A model generated the notes under the pieces. That model was given only the letters and a program-made list of their open reading frames with translations, was not told the origin of the DNA and searched no databases. DNA of 64,000 nucleotides from DATKGL01 sp035510455 (GTDB taxonomy: Bacteria > Patescibacteriota > Saccharimonadia > Saccharimonadales > UBA4665): positions 1 through 64,000 of the forward strand of contig DATKHB010000023.1 of NCBI GenBank assembly GCA_035510455.1. Reading direction: 5' to 3'. A program made the position numbers and the translations under genes. Within the stretch, counting starts at the first letter, position 1. Each line of letters opens with the position of its first letter. Of this stretch, positions 16,891-25,648 are shown piece after piece.

Positions 16891-19197
16891 TTATAGCACA
16901 CTAATCGTTTTGATTATTTCATCAGAGTTGGCTTTACCTGCCAAGAAGAACTGGTTTTTGTCTTTATTGAGCTCTTGCCAAAGCTCACCAAGTTTTACCT
17001 TATATTGAGTGTCTTCATTACTAAGACGGTCTTCACCTTTATACTCAACTAGCAGATATTTACCAGATACAGTTTTGATAATGTAATCAGGATAAAACTT
17101 GTTAGGCTTCCAGCCTTGTAAGTAAAAGTCTAGCTTCTCTCTGTTTCTAAACCACCAGGCAACGTTTTCTAACCCATCGACCCTAAAGGCAAAATCAGTT
17201 TCTTCTCCGTTTAGGTAGCCAGCCTTTTCAAATAGATGTTTTTGAAAATATTCGTCCGTTACCCTAGTTAGTAGTGTAGTTTTGGGCGGATCAAAAGTAA
17301 CTTTATCGGAAATGATGTAGCCATTTTTGTTAAAGTTCTCAAATCGCACTAAAGCATATTTTTCGATAATCTTAGCTATCTCAGCTTTTATTATTTCTTT
17401 CAGCCTAAAACGGTTAATGCTAAGCTCGTCCAATGTCTGTTTCTGAAGTAACATCTTTAACGACTTATCTAAAAATATCCCCATCTCTTGTGACGAAATA
17501 ACTTTATGCTGAACATTTTTCTTTAGCCAGTTAGTCAACTCTTCTTCGGAAAAATCCTCAGGATTTAAAATCAGCGCAAGGTGACCTTGAACAACTCGAT
17601 AAAAGCCACTTTCTTTATCAACATCTATTTTGACCTTTACGTTTTGGTCAGAGTGGTAGTCAAAAACAAAAGGTTCAAAGTAGTCGTTGACGTTAAAATC
17701 TTCACCGAGTAAGTCTCGGCTAAAAGCTAAGGGTTCTTGACTTCCTTTAAGTGAAATATAGGGAATATCGATGTTGTTGTCGTTGACTTGTCTGCCAAAC
17801 TCCTCTTTCTCTGCCGTAACTTTACCCGTATATTGACGCAAATCTTCTTTAGAAAATCCGTTATTTTCTAAACCTTTAATGACTACGCTGGATGCTCTAG
17901 AAAAGTTTTCTGTTGAAGCAAAAACAAATGAACAGTTTAACTCCTGGTTCTTTTTATCTTTTACGCTTGGTAGCCGTAAGATACGCCCAATAGTCTGCTC
18001 TACAGCTATCCTAGAGCCTATATTAGCGACAGAGATAAGAACGTAGGCAAATGGGCAATCCCAGCCTTCTTTAAGAGCGTTAACCGTGATTATGTACCTT
18101 ATTTTGCAGTTAGCTGCTAGTAGGTCAATATTCTTAATATCATCTTGCTTTGCAGTCTTTACGGCTATTTCATCTTCTAGTACTTTTAGCTCATTGATCA
18201 AAAAGTCTTTCAACTGCTGTACATATACTTTTGAATCACTTTCTTTTTCTTGCTCAGCCTGAAGAAGAGCTATTGGTCTGATGTACTCCTTTGTAGATTG
18301 TTTTTCTTTTTGGGCTAGTTTTTCAAGGTTATTTCGCTGGCTGACACCGTCTCTAATAGCTTCTTGCCACTGAGTTACGTTACTAAGATAAATCGGTATT
18401 TTGACCATCTTCTCGGCTTTTAATTCGCTGGCTAGAACTTGTACTAAGACGTTACTTTCTTTTCGTGGTGTTGCGGTAAGCTCAATAATGATAGATGGGT
18501 TTAATTTGCGAAGCATATCAAACGACAGTGGCGTCTGGGCGTTATGACCTTCGTCAACAATCACTATTGGACTGTTTATTGCTATTACGTTTGCAAGCGA
18601 TTTAATAATTTCGCCATCTTCTTTATCCAGAAAATCAGTTTGCTCAACTAGTTCCTCAAAATGCGATAACAATGCTCCGTTATTCTGAAAAACCTTTAAC
18701 CAGCTTGAATCCTCTCTACGAAATGCTGACAATGACGAAACTACGATGCAAAGATTTTCACTCAAGTCGGCTTTAGTGACGCTTAAAGCCTCTTCAACCG
18801 TAAAGACTTTTACATTCGAGTTGAACTGCTGGTCAAGTGCTTCTCGGTAAGGATGATTACGGTCTTTTAGGCTGTTAAGAGTTTGAGTTCTTATGGCATC
18901 TGAAGGTACTAGCCAAAGAACTAAGCCATTGCCGATTTTTTCTTGTAGGTAATTATTCTGCATAACTCCAAGGCTATGCGTTCCTATTAGCGTTTTACCA
19001 CCACCAGTAGGGACTTTGATGCAAACAAATGGCGTGGCTTCTAGTTTGTCTATCGGCTTATACGCAACTGCTTCATCGCCTAGCATATCCATATAAGAAA
19101 ACCGTATGCCTTTTTCTCCGCCTACTAACCTAGAGCCAAGTAAAAACTCTTTTAGTTCATTCAAAACCCTTTCTTGATAACTTTTTAGCTTCAACAT
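16891..19197 (-). CDS. res: Type III restriction enzyme, Res subunit
   Basis: A 768-residue DEAD-like translocase-nuclease. Walker A is VPTGGGKT (62-69); the helicase box is DEGH (215-218); a TATPR motif follows near 241-245; and VEQTIGRILRLP is the late helicase motif. The C-terminal nuclease motif is near residues 700-735 (FYPDYIIK ... LLVEYKGED), a PD-(D/E)XK site. Res works only in complex with Mod, cutting DNA with two head-to-head unmethylated sites. It begins 2 bases after the mod stop, so the two genes are one operon. Confidence 0.92.
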   Translation of the reverse strand: MLKLKSYQERVLNELKEFLLGSRLVGGEKGIRFSYMDMLGDEAVAYKPIDKLEATPFVCIKVPTGGGKTLIGTHSLGVMQNNYLQEKIGNGLVLWLVPSDAIRTQTLNSLKDRNHPYREALDQQFNSNVKVFTVEEALSVTKADLSENLCIVVSSLSAFRREDSSWLKVFQNNGALLSHFEELVEQTDFLDKEDGEIIKSLANVIAINSPIVIVDEGHNAQTPLSFDMLRKLNPSIIIELTATPRKESNVLVQVLASELKAEKMVKIPIYLSNVTQWQEAIRDGVSQRNNLEKLAQKEKQSTKEYIRPIALLQAEQEKESDSKVYVQQLKDFLINELKVLEDEIAVKTAKQDDIKNIDLLAANCKIRYIITVNALKEGWDCPFAYVLISVANIGSRIAVEQTIGRILRLPSVKDKKNQELNCSFVFASTENFSRASSVVIKGLENNGFSKEDLRQYTGKVTAEKEEFGRQVNDNNIDIPYISLKGSQEPLAFSRDLLGEDFNVNDYFEPFVFDYHSDQNVKVKIDVDKESGFYRVVQGHLALILNPEDFSEEELTNWLKKNVQHKVISSQEMGIFLDKSLKMLLQKQTLDELSINRFRLKEIIKAEIAKIIEKYALVRFENFNKNGYIISDKVTFDPPKTTLLTRVTDEYFQKHLFEKAGYLNGEETDFAFRVDGLENVAWWFRNREKLDFYLQGWKPNKFYPDYIIKTVSGKYLLVEYKGEDRLSNEDTQYKVKLGELWQELNKDKNQFFLAGKANSDEIIKTISVL

Positions 19198-19199
19198 AT

Positions 19200-20753
19200 T
19201 TAATACTTCCTTAGCTCGTAGGGGATTTGCTTAAATACAATACTCAGCTCTCCAAGTTGCTCGTCATCAACAAGACATTTATCGGCATAGATTACAGATT
19301 GCTCATCACCAGCTAGGCTCTTTGCAACTTTTTCATCAAGAACATTTTTACCCTGACCATTAAAAATTAAGTAATAATTGATGTCCTTCGCACTTCCAAT
19401 AAAAGGATCCCTTATGCCTTTTAAATCAACGTAGTTATTGGTTTCGGTATAAAAAATGTATGAAGCTAAGTCTTCGTACTCAGCTTTAGGATTTATAAAT
19501 CCACTTGAATCAAAAAGCTCCCCATTCAAGTCAAGATATTCAAATGAAGCATCTATACCAGTAGCGAACTTAGCCCCTTCGTAACCGTTTATGACTCTTC
19601 TAAGTCGTTCGGCAGTTACATTTTCTGCAATATTTTGTTCTAGCTCAACCAGTATAAACTTCCTGTTGCCACCATCTTCCGCATTAAGCTCTAGAACTGC
19701 TTGTCCAGTAGTGCCTGATCCAGCAAATGAATCTAATATAGTTGAAGCGTCATTTGTTGCAATCTCAAGAATACGCTTTATTAAACTAACTGGCTTTGGA
19801 GTATCAAACTTCTTATCGCCACCAAATATTCTCATTAAATCTTTTGTGCCTTCCGTTGCAGTACCAACATCTGTCCATAAGCTAAATACGTTTTCGCCTT
19901 TTTCCTTTGCTTCAGATAGGAACCGCTTATATTGCGGTTTGGACTTGCCATTTTTACCAAACAAAACTCTGTTATCCTTTAACGCTTGAATGTATTTCTC
20001 CTTGCTGAATCTCCAGTGTCTTCCTTGCGGTGGTAAATACACTTGGTTGGTATTTGGATTAACGATTTCGTATTGTAGATTTTCTCGTATTGCAGGTGCA
20101 TCAAACGGGTCAGCTACCCAATCTCCTCTTGGGTCACTGTCGGGATTTGAGAACTTCCCCTCATTGGTTTTGAGGGGCTTTAATTTAAATAGGCTTCTAT
20201 TTTTTGCATAACAGTAGGTATAGTTATGAGACAAAGAAACGTCTATGTCATTTTGACTTGATTTACGATGATTCCATATAAAATTTGCCACGAAGTTTTT
20301 CAAGCCAAACAGCTCATCCATGACTAGCTTTAGGTTTGCTGCTTCGTTATCATCAATGCTAATAAAAATGACCCCTTTGTCGCTAAGAAGGTCGTGTAAT
20401 AATTTGAGACGAGGATACATCATACATAGCCATTTATCGTGTCGGCACAAATCTTCTCCTTCGCCACCGACAACCTTATTCAACCAACTTTTTATTTGAG
20501 GTGCATTTAATCGGTCACTGTAAATCCAACCGTCATTACCCGTGTTATATGGTGGATCAATATAGATGCAGTCTATTTTGTTGTAGTAGAACGGCATTAA
20601 AGATTTAAGCGCTTCGAGATTATCGCCGCGTATTATCAAATTACCGTCGTTATCGCCACTTGATAACTTCTTGTTTGGTTTTAGAACACGAAACGGTAAG
20701 TCTTTGTCGTGATTTATAACTTTATCTTTTGCTATCCAGTTTAATGTAGGCAT
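19200..20753 (-). CDS. mod: Type III DNA methyltransferase, Mod subunit
   Basis: A 517-residue adenine methyltransferase that also gives the specificity for Res. The catalytic motif IDPPYNTGND is at residues 65-74 and the SAM-binding FAGSGTTG near 345-352, the beta-type order of Mod proteins. The middle part (about 150-300) is the target recognition region. No good RBS is visible before the ATG at 20753. The terminator of the structured RNA at 20790-20918 lies about 35 bases upstream on the same strand, so expression may depend on read-through or on a second promoter. Confidence 0.93.
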   Translation of the reverse strand: MPTLNWIAKDKVINHDKDLPFRVLKPNKKLSSGDNDGNLIIRGDNLEALKSLMPFYYNKIDCIYIDPPYNTGNDGWIYSDRLNAPQIKSWLNKVVGGEGEDLCRHDKWLCMMYPRLKLLHDLLSDKGVIFISIDDNEAANLKLVMDELFGLKNFVANFIWNHRKSSQNDIDVSLSHNYTYCYAKNRSLFKLKPLKTNEGKFSNPDSDPRGDWVADPFDAPAIRENLQYEIVNPNTNQVYLPPQGRHWRFSKEKYIQALKDNRVLFGKNGKSKPQYKRFLSEAKEKGENVFSLWTDVGTATEGTKDLMRIFGGDKKFDTPKPVSLIKRILEIATNDASTILDSFAGSGTTGQAVLELNAEDGGNRKFILVELEQNIAENVTAERLRRVINGYEGAKFATGIDASFEYLDLNGELFDSSGFINPKAEYEDLASYIFYTETNNYVDLKGIRDPFIGSAKDINYYLIFNGQGKNVLDEKVAKSLAGDEQSVIYADKCLVDDEQLGELSIVFKQIPYELRKY

Positions 20754-20789
20754 AAATATCTCAACGATGTTATGGATAGCCTTCTTAAA

Positions 20790-20918
20790 ATAAAAAAGGC
20801 ACCCGTACTAGGTGTCTTACGCCACAGCAGGGTTTAGCCTACTGGTTTCGTACGGATGCCATTTTATTGGCTAAACCGTACACGAACCGTGCATTAAAAA
20901 ACTGCTGTAACGTAAGAC
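20790..20918 (-). ncRNA. Structured RNA, copy 2 of the two-member family
   Basis: On the minus strand a TATAAT box (20931-20926) lies 7 nt before the RNA. The outer helix pairs 20918-20902 with 20830-20814 (15 of 17). The inner helix GGTTTAGCC/GGCTAAACC uses 20877-20869 and 20839-20831. The crossing helix pairs GTACGG (about 20881-20876) with CCGTAC (about 20855-20850), with a GGTTC/GAAACC extension. The terminator starts in the last GAC of the outer helix (GACACC/GGTGCC with one mismatch), followed by TTTTTTATTTT. Compared with 12266-12391, the outer helix differs completely but still pairs, and the inner helix shows an A-T to T-A compensating swap. The core GCCA-6nt-TGG is shared. Confidence 0.68.
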
Positions 20919-21011
20919 AAGTTTGATTATAAACTAAACTGAGTAAAAACAGGTTAAAATGTAGGTTTTTCTCCTAGACTTTCACCTGCATTAGAGTACC
21001 TTTGTACTGCT

Positions 21012-22373
21012 ATGCCTCCACCAGTACAATTCACTAATACTTCACCTTACCAACTGCCTGACGAACAGAATGGCAGGCCAGTTCATGCTGTTGCAGCCAA
21101 AGCCGCACCTGTTGAATATTGCCTTTATGCCCGTAAATCAAGCGAAGATGATGAGCGCCAAGCTCTATCAATTGATTCTCAAATCAAAGAAATGGCTATT
21201 CAAGGCCAAGCTCAAGGACTGAGAGTGGCAGATATCAGAAAAGAGAGTCATTCAGCGAAACAATCTGGGCAACGACCAGTATTTGAGCAGCTAATTGCAG
21301 ATATACGAAGCGGTCTGTTCACTGGCATCTTAAGCTGGGCGCCAGATAGATTAAGCAGAAATGCCGGTGATCTAGGAACGCTAGTAGATTTAATGGATCA
21401 AGGAAAATTGATTGAGATCAGAACTCATGGTCAAATATTTACTAACTCCCCTAATGATAAGTTCCTACTAATGATTCTGTGCTCCCAGGCCAAGCTTGAG
21501 AACGATAATAGGGGCATAAATGTAAAACGAGGCATGAAGACTAAGTGTGAGCTAGGCTTTAGGCCTAATATGACACCCTTAGGCTATCTTAATGATCATT
21601 ATTCGGGTAAGGGCCAAAAGAGAGTATTTGTAGACAAGAAGCGAGCTCCTGTGATTAAAGAAGCTTTCGAGAAAGTAGCTGCTGGCGCAAGCGGCAGAGA
21701 CATCTATGATTGGATGAAGTTGGTAGGCTTTAGGACTAAAAGTGGTAAAGTCCTCACGCTAAGTGGCGTTTACCGCATGCTTAATAACCCATACTACTGT
21801 GGCATCTTCGAATTCCCGGTCGGTAGTGGTAAATGGTACAAAGGCTCCTACAAGCCAGTTATTACTAAAGAGCTATTTGCTGCTGTTCAACAAAAGATGG
21901 TAGTAGCCCCAAAGAGTAAACCGGGCACTAAACAATTCGACTACATCAAGCTACTAAAATGCGGAAGATGTGGTTCAGGCATAACCGCTCAAGATAAGTT
22001 CAAAACTCACAAGAAAACTGGACAGACTGCTCGATATATATATTATCACTGTACTCAAGGTAGAGACTTTTTCTGTCCTGAACCCTACATCAGGGAAGAA
22101 AAGTTGGTTGATGCATTCTTAAACCTGTTAGACAAAGTAACTTTAGAAGCAATTGAGAGCCAAGAAGCCCTAAAAGTTGAGCTGGACAAATTCAGACGAT
22201 TATCTTCTGCTGTCATGGGTTATAACGATAGTCCAGATCAACCCGAAGTTAATTTGCATAACTTTGCTAAATACATCCTGATTGAAGGAAAAAGAGACGA
22301 AAAAAGAGCTCTGATCTCTTGTTTAAAACAAACGATTTTTCTTAAGAACAAAGAGCTTTCTACGCAAGTCTAG
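21012..22373 (+). CDS. Large serine recombinase with zinc ribbon
   Basis: A 453-residue serine recombinase, the last island gene before the tRNA. The N-terminal 33 residues are an extra proline-rich leader. The resolvase domain has YARKS with catalytic Ser43 and WAPDRLSRNAGDLG for the second arginine region. The Recombinase domain spans about 190-285. The zinc ribbon is CGRC ... YYHC ... FFC (about residues 316-352). It is close to serine recombinases often found in CPR genomes and is a good candidate for the integrase of the island. Its 3' end is 220 bases from the tRNA-Ser gene. Confidence 0.93.
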   Translation: MPPPVQFTNTSPYQLPDEQNGRPVHAVAAKAAPVEYCLYARKSSEDDERQALSIDSQIKEMAIQGQAQGLRVADIRKESHSAKQSGQRPVFEQLIADIRSGLFTGILSWAPDRLSRNAGDLGTLVDLMDQGKLIEIRTHGQIFTNSPNDKFLLMILCSQAKLENDNRGINVKRGMKTKCELGFRPNMTPLGYLNDHYSGKGQKRVFVDKKRAPVIKEAFEKVAAGASGRDIYDWMKLVGFRTKSGKVLTLSGVYRMLNNPYYCGIFEFPVGSGKWYKGSYKPVITKELFAAVQQKMVVAPKSKPGTKQFDYIKLLKCGRCGSGITAQDKFKTHKKTGQTARYIYYHCTQGRDFFCPEPYIREEKLVDAFLNLLDKVTLEAIESQEALKVELDKFRRLSSAVMGYNDSPDQPEVNLHNFAKYILIEGKRDEKRALISCLKQTIFLKNKELSTQV

Positions 22374-22592
22374 AACAAAAAAGCTACTCAATAAGAGAGG
22401 CCAGTATTTTTTAGAAACTGTAAAATACAGAAAAGTTCCACAATTTCGCTAGTTTAAGGGGTATTTAGGCAGTTCCAGACCCAGGTGGGGTTAGCTAAAA
22501 ACTAAGCCCTTGAGACAAAAACAGAGCTTTTAACAAGCCCTCCCTACCTCTTTCATTGTCTTTAGCCTCTTGAAAAAGTTCCATAATCTATC

Positions 22593-22680
22593 TGGCGGAG
22601 AGGGAGGGATTCGAACCCTCGAGACCTTGCGGTCTAATAGTTTTCAAGACTATCCGCATCAACCACTCGCGCACCTCTCC
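22593..22680 (-). tRNA. tRNA-Ser (UGA)
   Basis: 88 nt on the minus strand. Acceptor GGAGAGG pairs with CCTCTCC; the CCA end is encoded (22593-22595). The anticodon loop reads CTTGAAA with anticodon TGA. A long variable arm (TAGACCGCAAGGTCTC) and the GGTTCGAATCC T arm fit a class II serine tRNA. It marks the likely edge of the accessory island. Confidence 0.97.
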
Positions 22681-22817
22681 ATAACAGGGGGGATTATAGC
22701 AAGCAATTGATTGTCTTCACAGCCCAAAGTGCAAATGGTGCCCCTAAAACGCTTATTTTATATCCGATATAAATCACAATGTTGTGTTTATAGTGTTGTA
22801 AATATTCTGTTTTACAG

Positions 22818-22847
22818 TTGCTAACTGTTTGTGTTGCAAGTTATACT
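22818..22847 (+). promoter_or_regulatory. Promoter of the small heat-shock gene
   Basis: TTGCTA at 22818-22823, 18 nt spacer, TATACT at 22842-22847. The predicted start is near 22854, giving a leader of about 50 nt with a good RBS (GGAGGG). No CIRCE element is seen. Confidence 0.5.
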
Positions 22848-22905
22848 GTCAATAACACAAAAACCCAGGTTCTGAAAGTATTAATCTCAGTGGAGGGTAA
22901 CAACT

Positions 22906-23376
22906 ATGGCGCGAAGAAATCGCGATGATGATCTGCTTATGGAAGAGGACGAACTCACTGCCGCCTTTTTAGGTGACGACGCAGGAGCAACAGCTGATCC
23001 TAGCCAGCCAGCAGTCGCACAAGAAGAGTGGGACGAAGATGTAGAAGACGGCGTACCGGGACAATTAGCAGTAGATGTTTACGAAACTAAAGAAAAATTA
23101 GTCGTAAAAGCCCGTACAGCTGGTGTAAATCGGAATGATTTAGACGTCAGTATTTCTGATAACACTCTAAGCATTAGAGGTACTTTATCAGCCAACGAAG
23201 AAGACGTTGAAAACTATTTTGTTCAGGAATGTTACTGGGGGGAATTCTCCAGAAGCATCGCTCTGCCCATTCCGGTAAAAGAAGAAGAGATCGAAGCAGT
23301 ACTTAAAGACGGGGTGCTAACTATCAGCTTTACGAAAGTAAAGCAGGATACTGTTAAGAAAATCCAAATCCTCTAA
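22906..23376 (+). CDS. Small heat-shock protein, Hsp20/alpha-crystallin family
   Basis: A 156-residue ATP-independent holdase. The acidic N-terminus (residues 1-50) is rich in Asp and Glu. The alpha-crystallin domain spans about 55-145: LAVDVYETKEKLVVKA, a central GEFSRSIALP and the VLKDGVLTISF strand near 131-142. The C-terminal IQIL resembles the I-x-I motif used for oligomer assembly. An RBS (GGAGGGT) precedes the ATG. It is a single-gene unit closed by the terminator at 23397-23425. First gene outside the island. Confidence 0.93.
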   Translation: MARRNRDDDLLMEEDELTAAFLGDDAGATADPSQPAVAQEEWDEDVEDGVPGQLAVDVYETKEKLVVKARTAGVNRNDLDVSISDNTLSIRGTLSANEEDVENYFVQECYWGEFSRSIALPIPVKEEEIEAVLKDGVLTISFTKVKQDTVKKIQIL

Positions 23377-23396
23377 AAGTAAAAGCTTGGTTATTT

Positions 23397-23425
23397 AAAA
23401 ACTCTCGGGATCCCGAGAGTTTTTA
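23397..23425. terminator. Bidirectional Rho-independent terminator
   Basis: Perfect palindrome ACTCTCGGGATCCCGAGAGT at 23401-23420, flanked by AAAA on the left and TTTTT on the right. It can end the heat-shock gene on the plus strand and the pilin operon on the minus strand. Confidence 0.9.
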
Positions 23426-23445
23426 ATATTGATCTGTTTAGTTGA

Positions 23446-23901
23446 TCACGGGGTGGTAAGTCTGGAAAGAACGAAGTGCACGATAACTTGAGCCAGGGCA
23501 ACTATTACAAGACCAACAAGAGCGTAGACTATGGTATTTTTAGCTCCGGATATATTGCTGCTCTCTCCACCTGAAGTGACGTATTTGAAGCCGCCGACGA
23601 TGATCATGATCACACAGACCACTCCGATAAGAATAGACATGACATCGATGATGTTGGTAAGCAAAGTACCTATGGTGCTGCCAGCACCAACGTCATTGGT
23701 ACAATCGTTAGCCGTTGAACTCGCGGCGCCAAGATTCAAAGAACTGCCCTGAGTAGTGTTGTCTACTCCGTTACAAAGCCCGCTGGTTACTGTTGTATTA
23801 ACTGTACTGCTGGCGTGGACTAAAGCCGGTGCGGCGCTCAAAGAGAATATAGTTACTAGACTGAAAGTGGCAACTAAAAATTTTTTTATTTGTTTGGTCA
23901 T
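23446..23901 (-). CDS. VirB2/TrbC-like pilin protein 6
   Basis: A 151-residue secreted or membrane protein. A signal peptide (about 1-30, ending VHA) is followed by a Ser/Thr/Asn-rich linker with two cysteines, then two membrane segments (about 82-106 and 122-146). Between them is the motif VGGFKYVTSGGES shared by all six neighbouring pilin genes; this two-helix hairpin is typical of VirB2/TrbC conjugative pilins. Last gene of the minus-strand cluster, 87 bases after the previous one, so it may have its own signals. Confidence 0.78.
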   Translation of the reverse strand: MTKQIKKFLVATFSLVTIFSLSAAPALVHASSTVNTTVTSGLCNGVDNTTQGSSLNLGAASSTANDCTNDVGAGSTIGTLLTNIIDVMSILIGVVCVIMIIVGGFKYVTSGGESSNISGAKNTIVYALVGLVIVALAQVIVHFVLSRLTTP

Positions 23902-23988
23902 ACTTACCTTTCTTTAATACTAACTTTATATCATATTGATGCTAATGATTTCAATGGCTAGGATCGTTATTTGTTGACCATCGACTCA

Positions 23989-24387
23989 CTATGTTGCGGC
24001 GTGAAGCACGAAATGAACCAAAACTTGGGCTAAAGCCGCAATTACCAATCCGACTAAGGCATAGATAATAGTGTTCTTAGCAGAGTTAATTCTGTTGCTC
24101 TCTCCACCTGAAGTGACGTATTTGAAGCCGCCGACGATGATCATGATCACAGCGATTACCCCAATAAGAATGCTCATTACTGATATTACGTTCCTAAGCG
24201 TATTCCCTAGGCTAACTCCAGCAGTGCCACTACATCCGCCGCCGCTGCCGCCAGCTTCACCGATACCAGTACAAACGTCTTTAACCCCGTTAACCTGCGC
24301 AGAAGCGTGGGCAAAAGGCATAAAACTAACTATTGAAAATACTGTCAGGAAGGTAACCAGTAAACTGATTTTTATGGTCTTTATCAT
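23989..24387 (-). CDS. VirB2/TrbC-like pilin protein 5
   Basis: A 132-residue protein close to the 23446 gene in its second half. Signal peptide about 1-28 (FAHASA), a glycine-rich loop with two cysteines (GGSGGGCSG), then two membrane helices around VGGFKYVTSGGESNRINSAK. The near identity of the two helix segments, visible also at DNA level (CTCTCCACCTGAAGTGACG in both), points to a recent duplication. It starts 9 bases after the stop of the previous gene. Confidence 0.78.
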   Translation of the reverse strand: MIKTIKISLLVTFLTVFSIVSFMPFAHASAQVNGVKDVCTGIGEAGGSGGGCSGTAGVSLGNTLRNVISVMSILIGVIAVIMIIVGGFKYVTSGGESNRINSAKNTIIYALVGLVIAALAQVLVHFVLHAAT

Positions 24388-24396
24388 AACGAGCGG

Positions 24397-24819
24397 TTAA
24401 GCGACTCCTGTAACGAATCTAATGATTAGGTCAGCGATGGCGATGGCGACTAGACCTACTAGTGCATAGATTATCATGTTCCGGGCATCATTAACAGATT
24501 TGGTATCTCCGCCGGAAATAACAAAGCGAATAGAGCCTATAATGATCACAATGACTGCGGCCACCCCGGCCGCGTAGGCTATAAAATCAGCGGCCTTAAT
24601 AATATAGCCGTTTGATCCGGTGAGCGGATTCTGCCCAGAAGCAGTGTCCTGGCAATAAGAGTTAGTCGAGCCCGTACCGCTACAAACCTGACCGTTATTA
24701 CCAGAAGAGCAACTATTGCTAGTAACATTATTAACGCAAAATGCCTTGACCGTTTGAGGGAACCCCCAAATAAGTGTTGCTGAGCTTAGAACCAGTAGCG
24801 CGATGATGATTTTTTTCAT
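24397..24819 (-). CDS. VirB2/TrbC-like pilin protein 4
   Basis: A 140-residue protein. Signal peptide about 1-26 (TVKAFC), a Cys/Ser/Gly-rich outer segment (six cysteines in about residues 28-57), then two membrane helices around RFVISGGDTKSVNDARN. The ATG overlaps the stop of the upstream gene by 4 bases (24816-24819). Confidence 0.75.
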   Translation of the reverse strand: MKKIIIALLVLSSATLIWGFPQTVKAFCVNNVTSNSCSSGNNGQVCSGTGSTNSYCQDTASGQNPLTGSNGYIIKAADFIAYAAGVAAVIVIIIGSIRFVISGGDTKSVNDARNMIIYALVGLVAIAIADLIIRFVTGVA

Positions 24820-25112
24820 AGGTTCCCAAACACGAAGTTAACGATCAATGAAGCAACTAGAGTAATAATAAGCCCCACAGCGGCGTAGATAATGGTATTT
24901 TTAGCTTTGGCGGTAGATTGCGGGTCTCCACCGGAAACAACATATTTGAACCCGCCGAGAATGACAAACAGGAAGGCCACCGCGCCAACGATAGTAAAGA
25001 TAAGATTTAGGATGTTACTTATGGTCGTAGAGTCAGCCGGTACCTTGGGGAAGGGATTATATAGTTGAGTTGTGGTTACCGCTGTAGCTAGATAAAAAAT
25101 TAGTCTGTTCAT
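24816..25112 (-). CDS. VirB2/TrbC-like pilin protein 3 (short)
   Basis: A 98-residue protein, the shortest of the set and the one closest to a minimal VirB2. The N-terminal helix is followed by a short linker, a membrane helix with LGGFKYVVSGGDPQSTAKAK, and a last helix IIYAAVGLIITLVASLIVN. It overlaps both neighbours by 4 bases, so it is translated as part of the operon. Confidence 0.75.
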   Translation of the reverse strand: MNRLIFYLATAVTTTQLYNPFPKVPADSTTISNILNLIFTIVGAVAFLFVILGGFKYVVSGGDPQSTAKAKNTIIYAAVGLIITLVASLIVNFVFGNL

Positions 25113-25648
25113 CTCACGCTCAAAGCATTTCCTATAAATGATACGACTGTGGCCGCGATTGCCACTATAGCGGTACCGATTAATGCGTTAAGGATGGTGT
25201 CTAGGGCGGCTTTGGTGTTTTCTGGCTCACCCTGGCTAGTCGTATACCTAATACCGCCGTAAATAACAAAACCGACGGCCACAAAACCAGCAATTCGTAA
25301 TAAGTCTTCAAAAACTGCCAAAGCAATTAGCCAGACGATGTTTAAGCCTCCAGTTTTAGCAGAGGCATTAAGACCACCACTATTATAAAAACCGCCCCCT
25401 TTAACGTGTATTGATGGTTGGAAACCGCATACATTGCCTTCGTAGTAAAAGTCAGATTTAAGATACTGGTACCAGGGGACTAATACTCCTAGGAAACTCG
25501 AGCTGCCAGTCGGGGTACAGGCTGTTCCATCGCCAGTTCCGGTAGTTGCGGCGCCGGCAAGCTTCGGACTGATAGTAAATACTGTTAGAGCAAAAATTAA
25601 TCCGATAATTAGTTTGGTAGACAGCTTACTGGTAATTAATAATTTCAT
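25109..25648 (-). CDS. VirB2/TrbC-like pilin protein 2
   Basis: A 179-residue protein. Signal peptide about 1-32 (LAGAAT). Outer part with two cysteines and aromatic residues (LGVLVPWYQYLKSDFYYEGN), then three hydrophobic segments. The motif is diverged to YGGIRYTTSQGEPENTKAAL. It overlaps both neighbours by 4 bases. Confidence 0.72.
   Translation of the reverse strand: MKLLITSKLSTKLIIGLIFALTVFTISPKLAGAATTGTGDGTACTPTGSSSFLGVLVPWYQYLKSDFYYEGNVCGFQPSIHVKGGGFYNSGGLNASAKTGGLNIVWLIALAVFEDLLRIAGFVAVGFVIYGGIRYTTSQGEPENTKAALDTILNALIGTAIVAIAATVVSFIGNALSVR

Noticed and set aside
12266..20918. The two structured RNA regions read as ends or copies of a miniature transposon
   Set aside because: Each copy has interleaved helices, a -10 box and a T-run terminator, and no flanking target-site duplication was seen. 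Divergence with pairing kept points to selected RNA, though a small mobile RNA element is not excluded.
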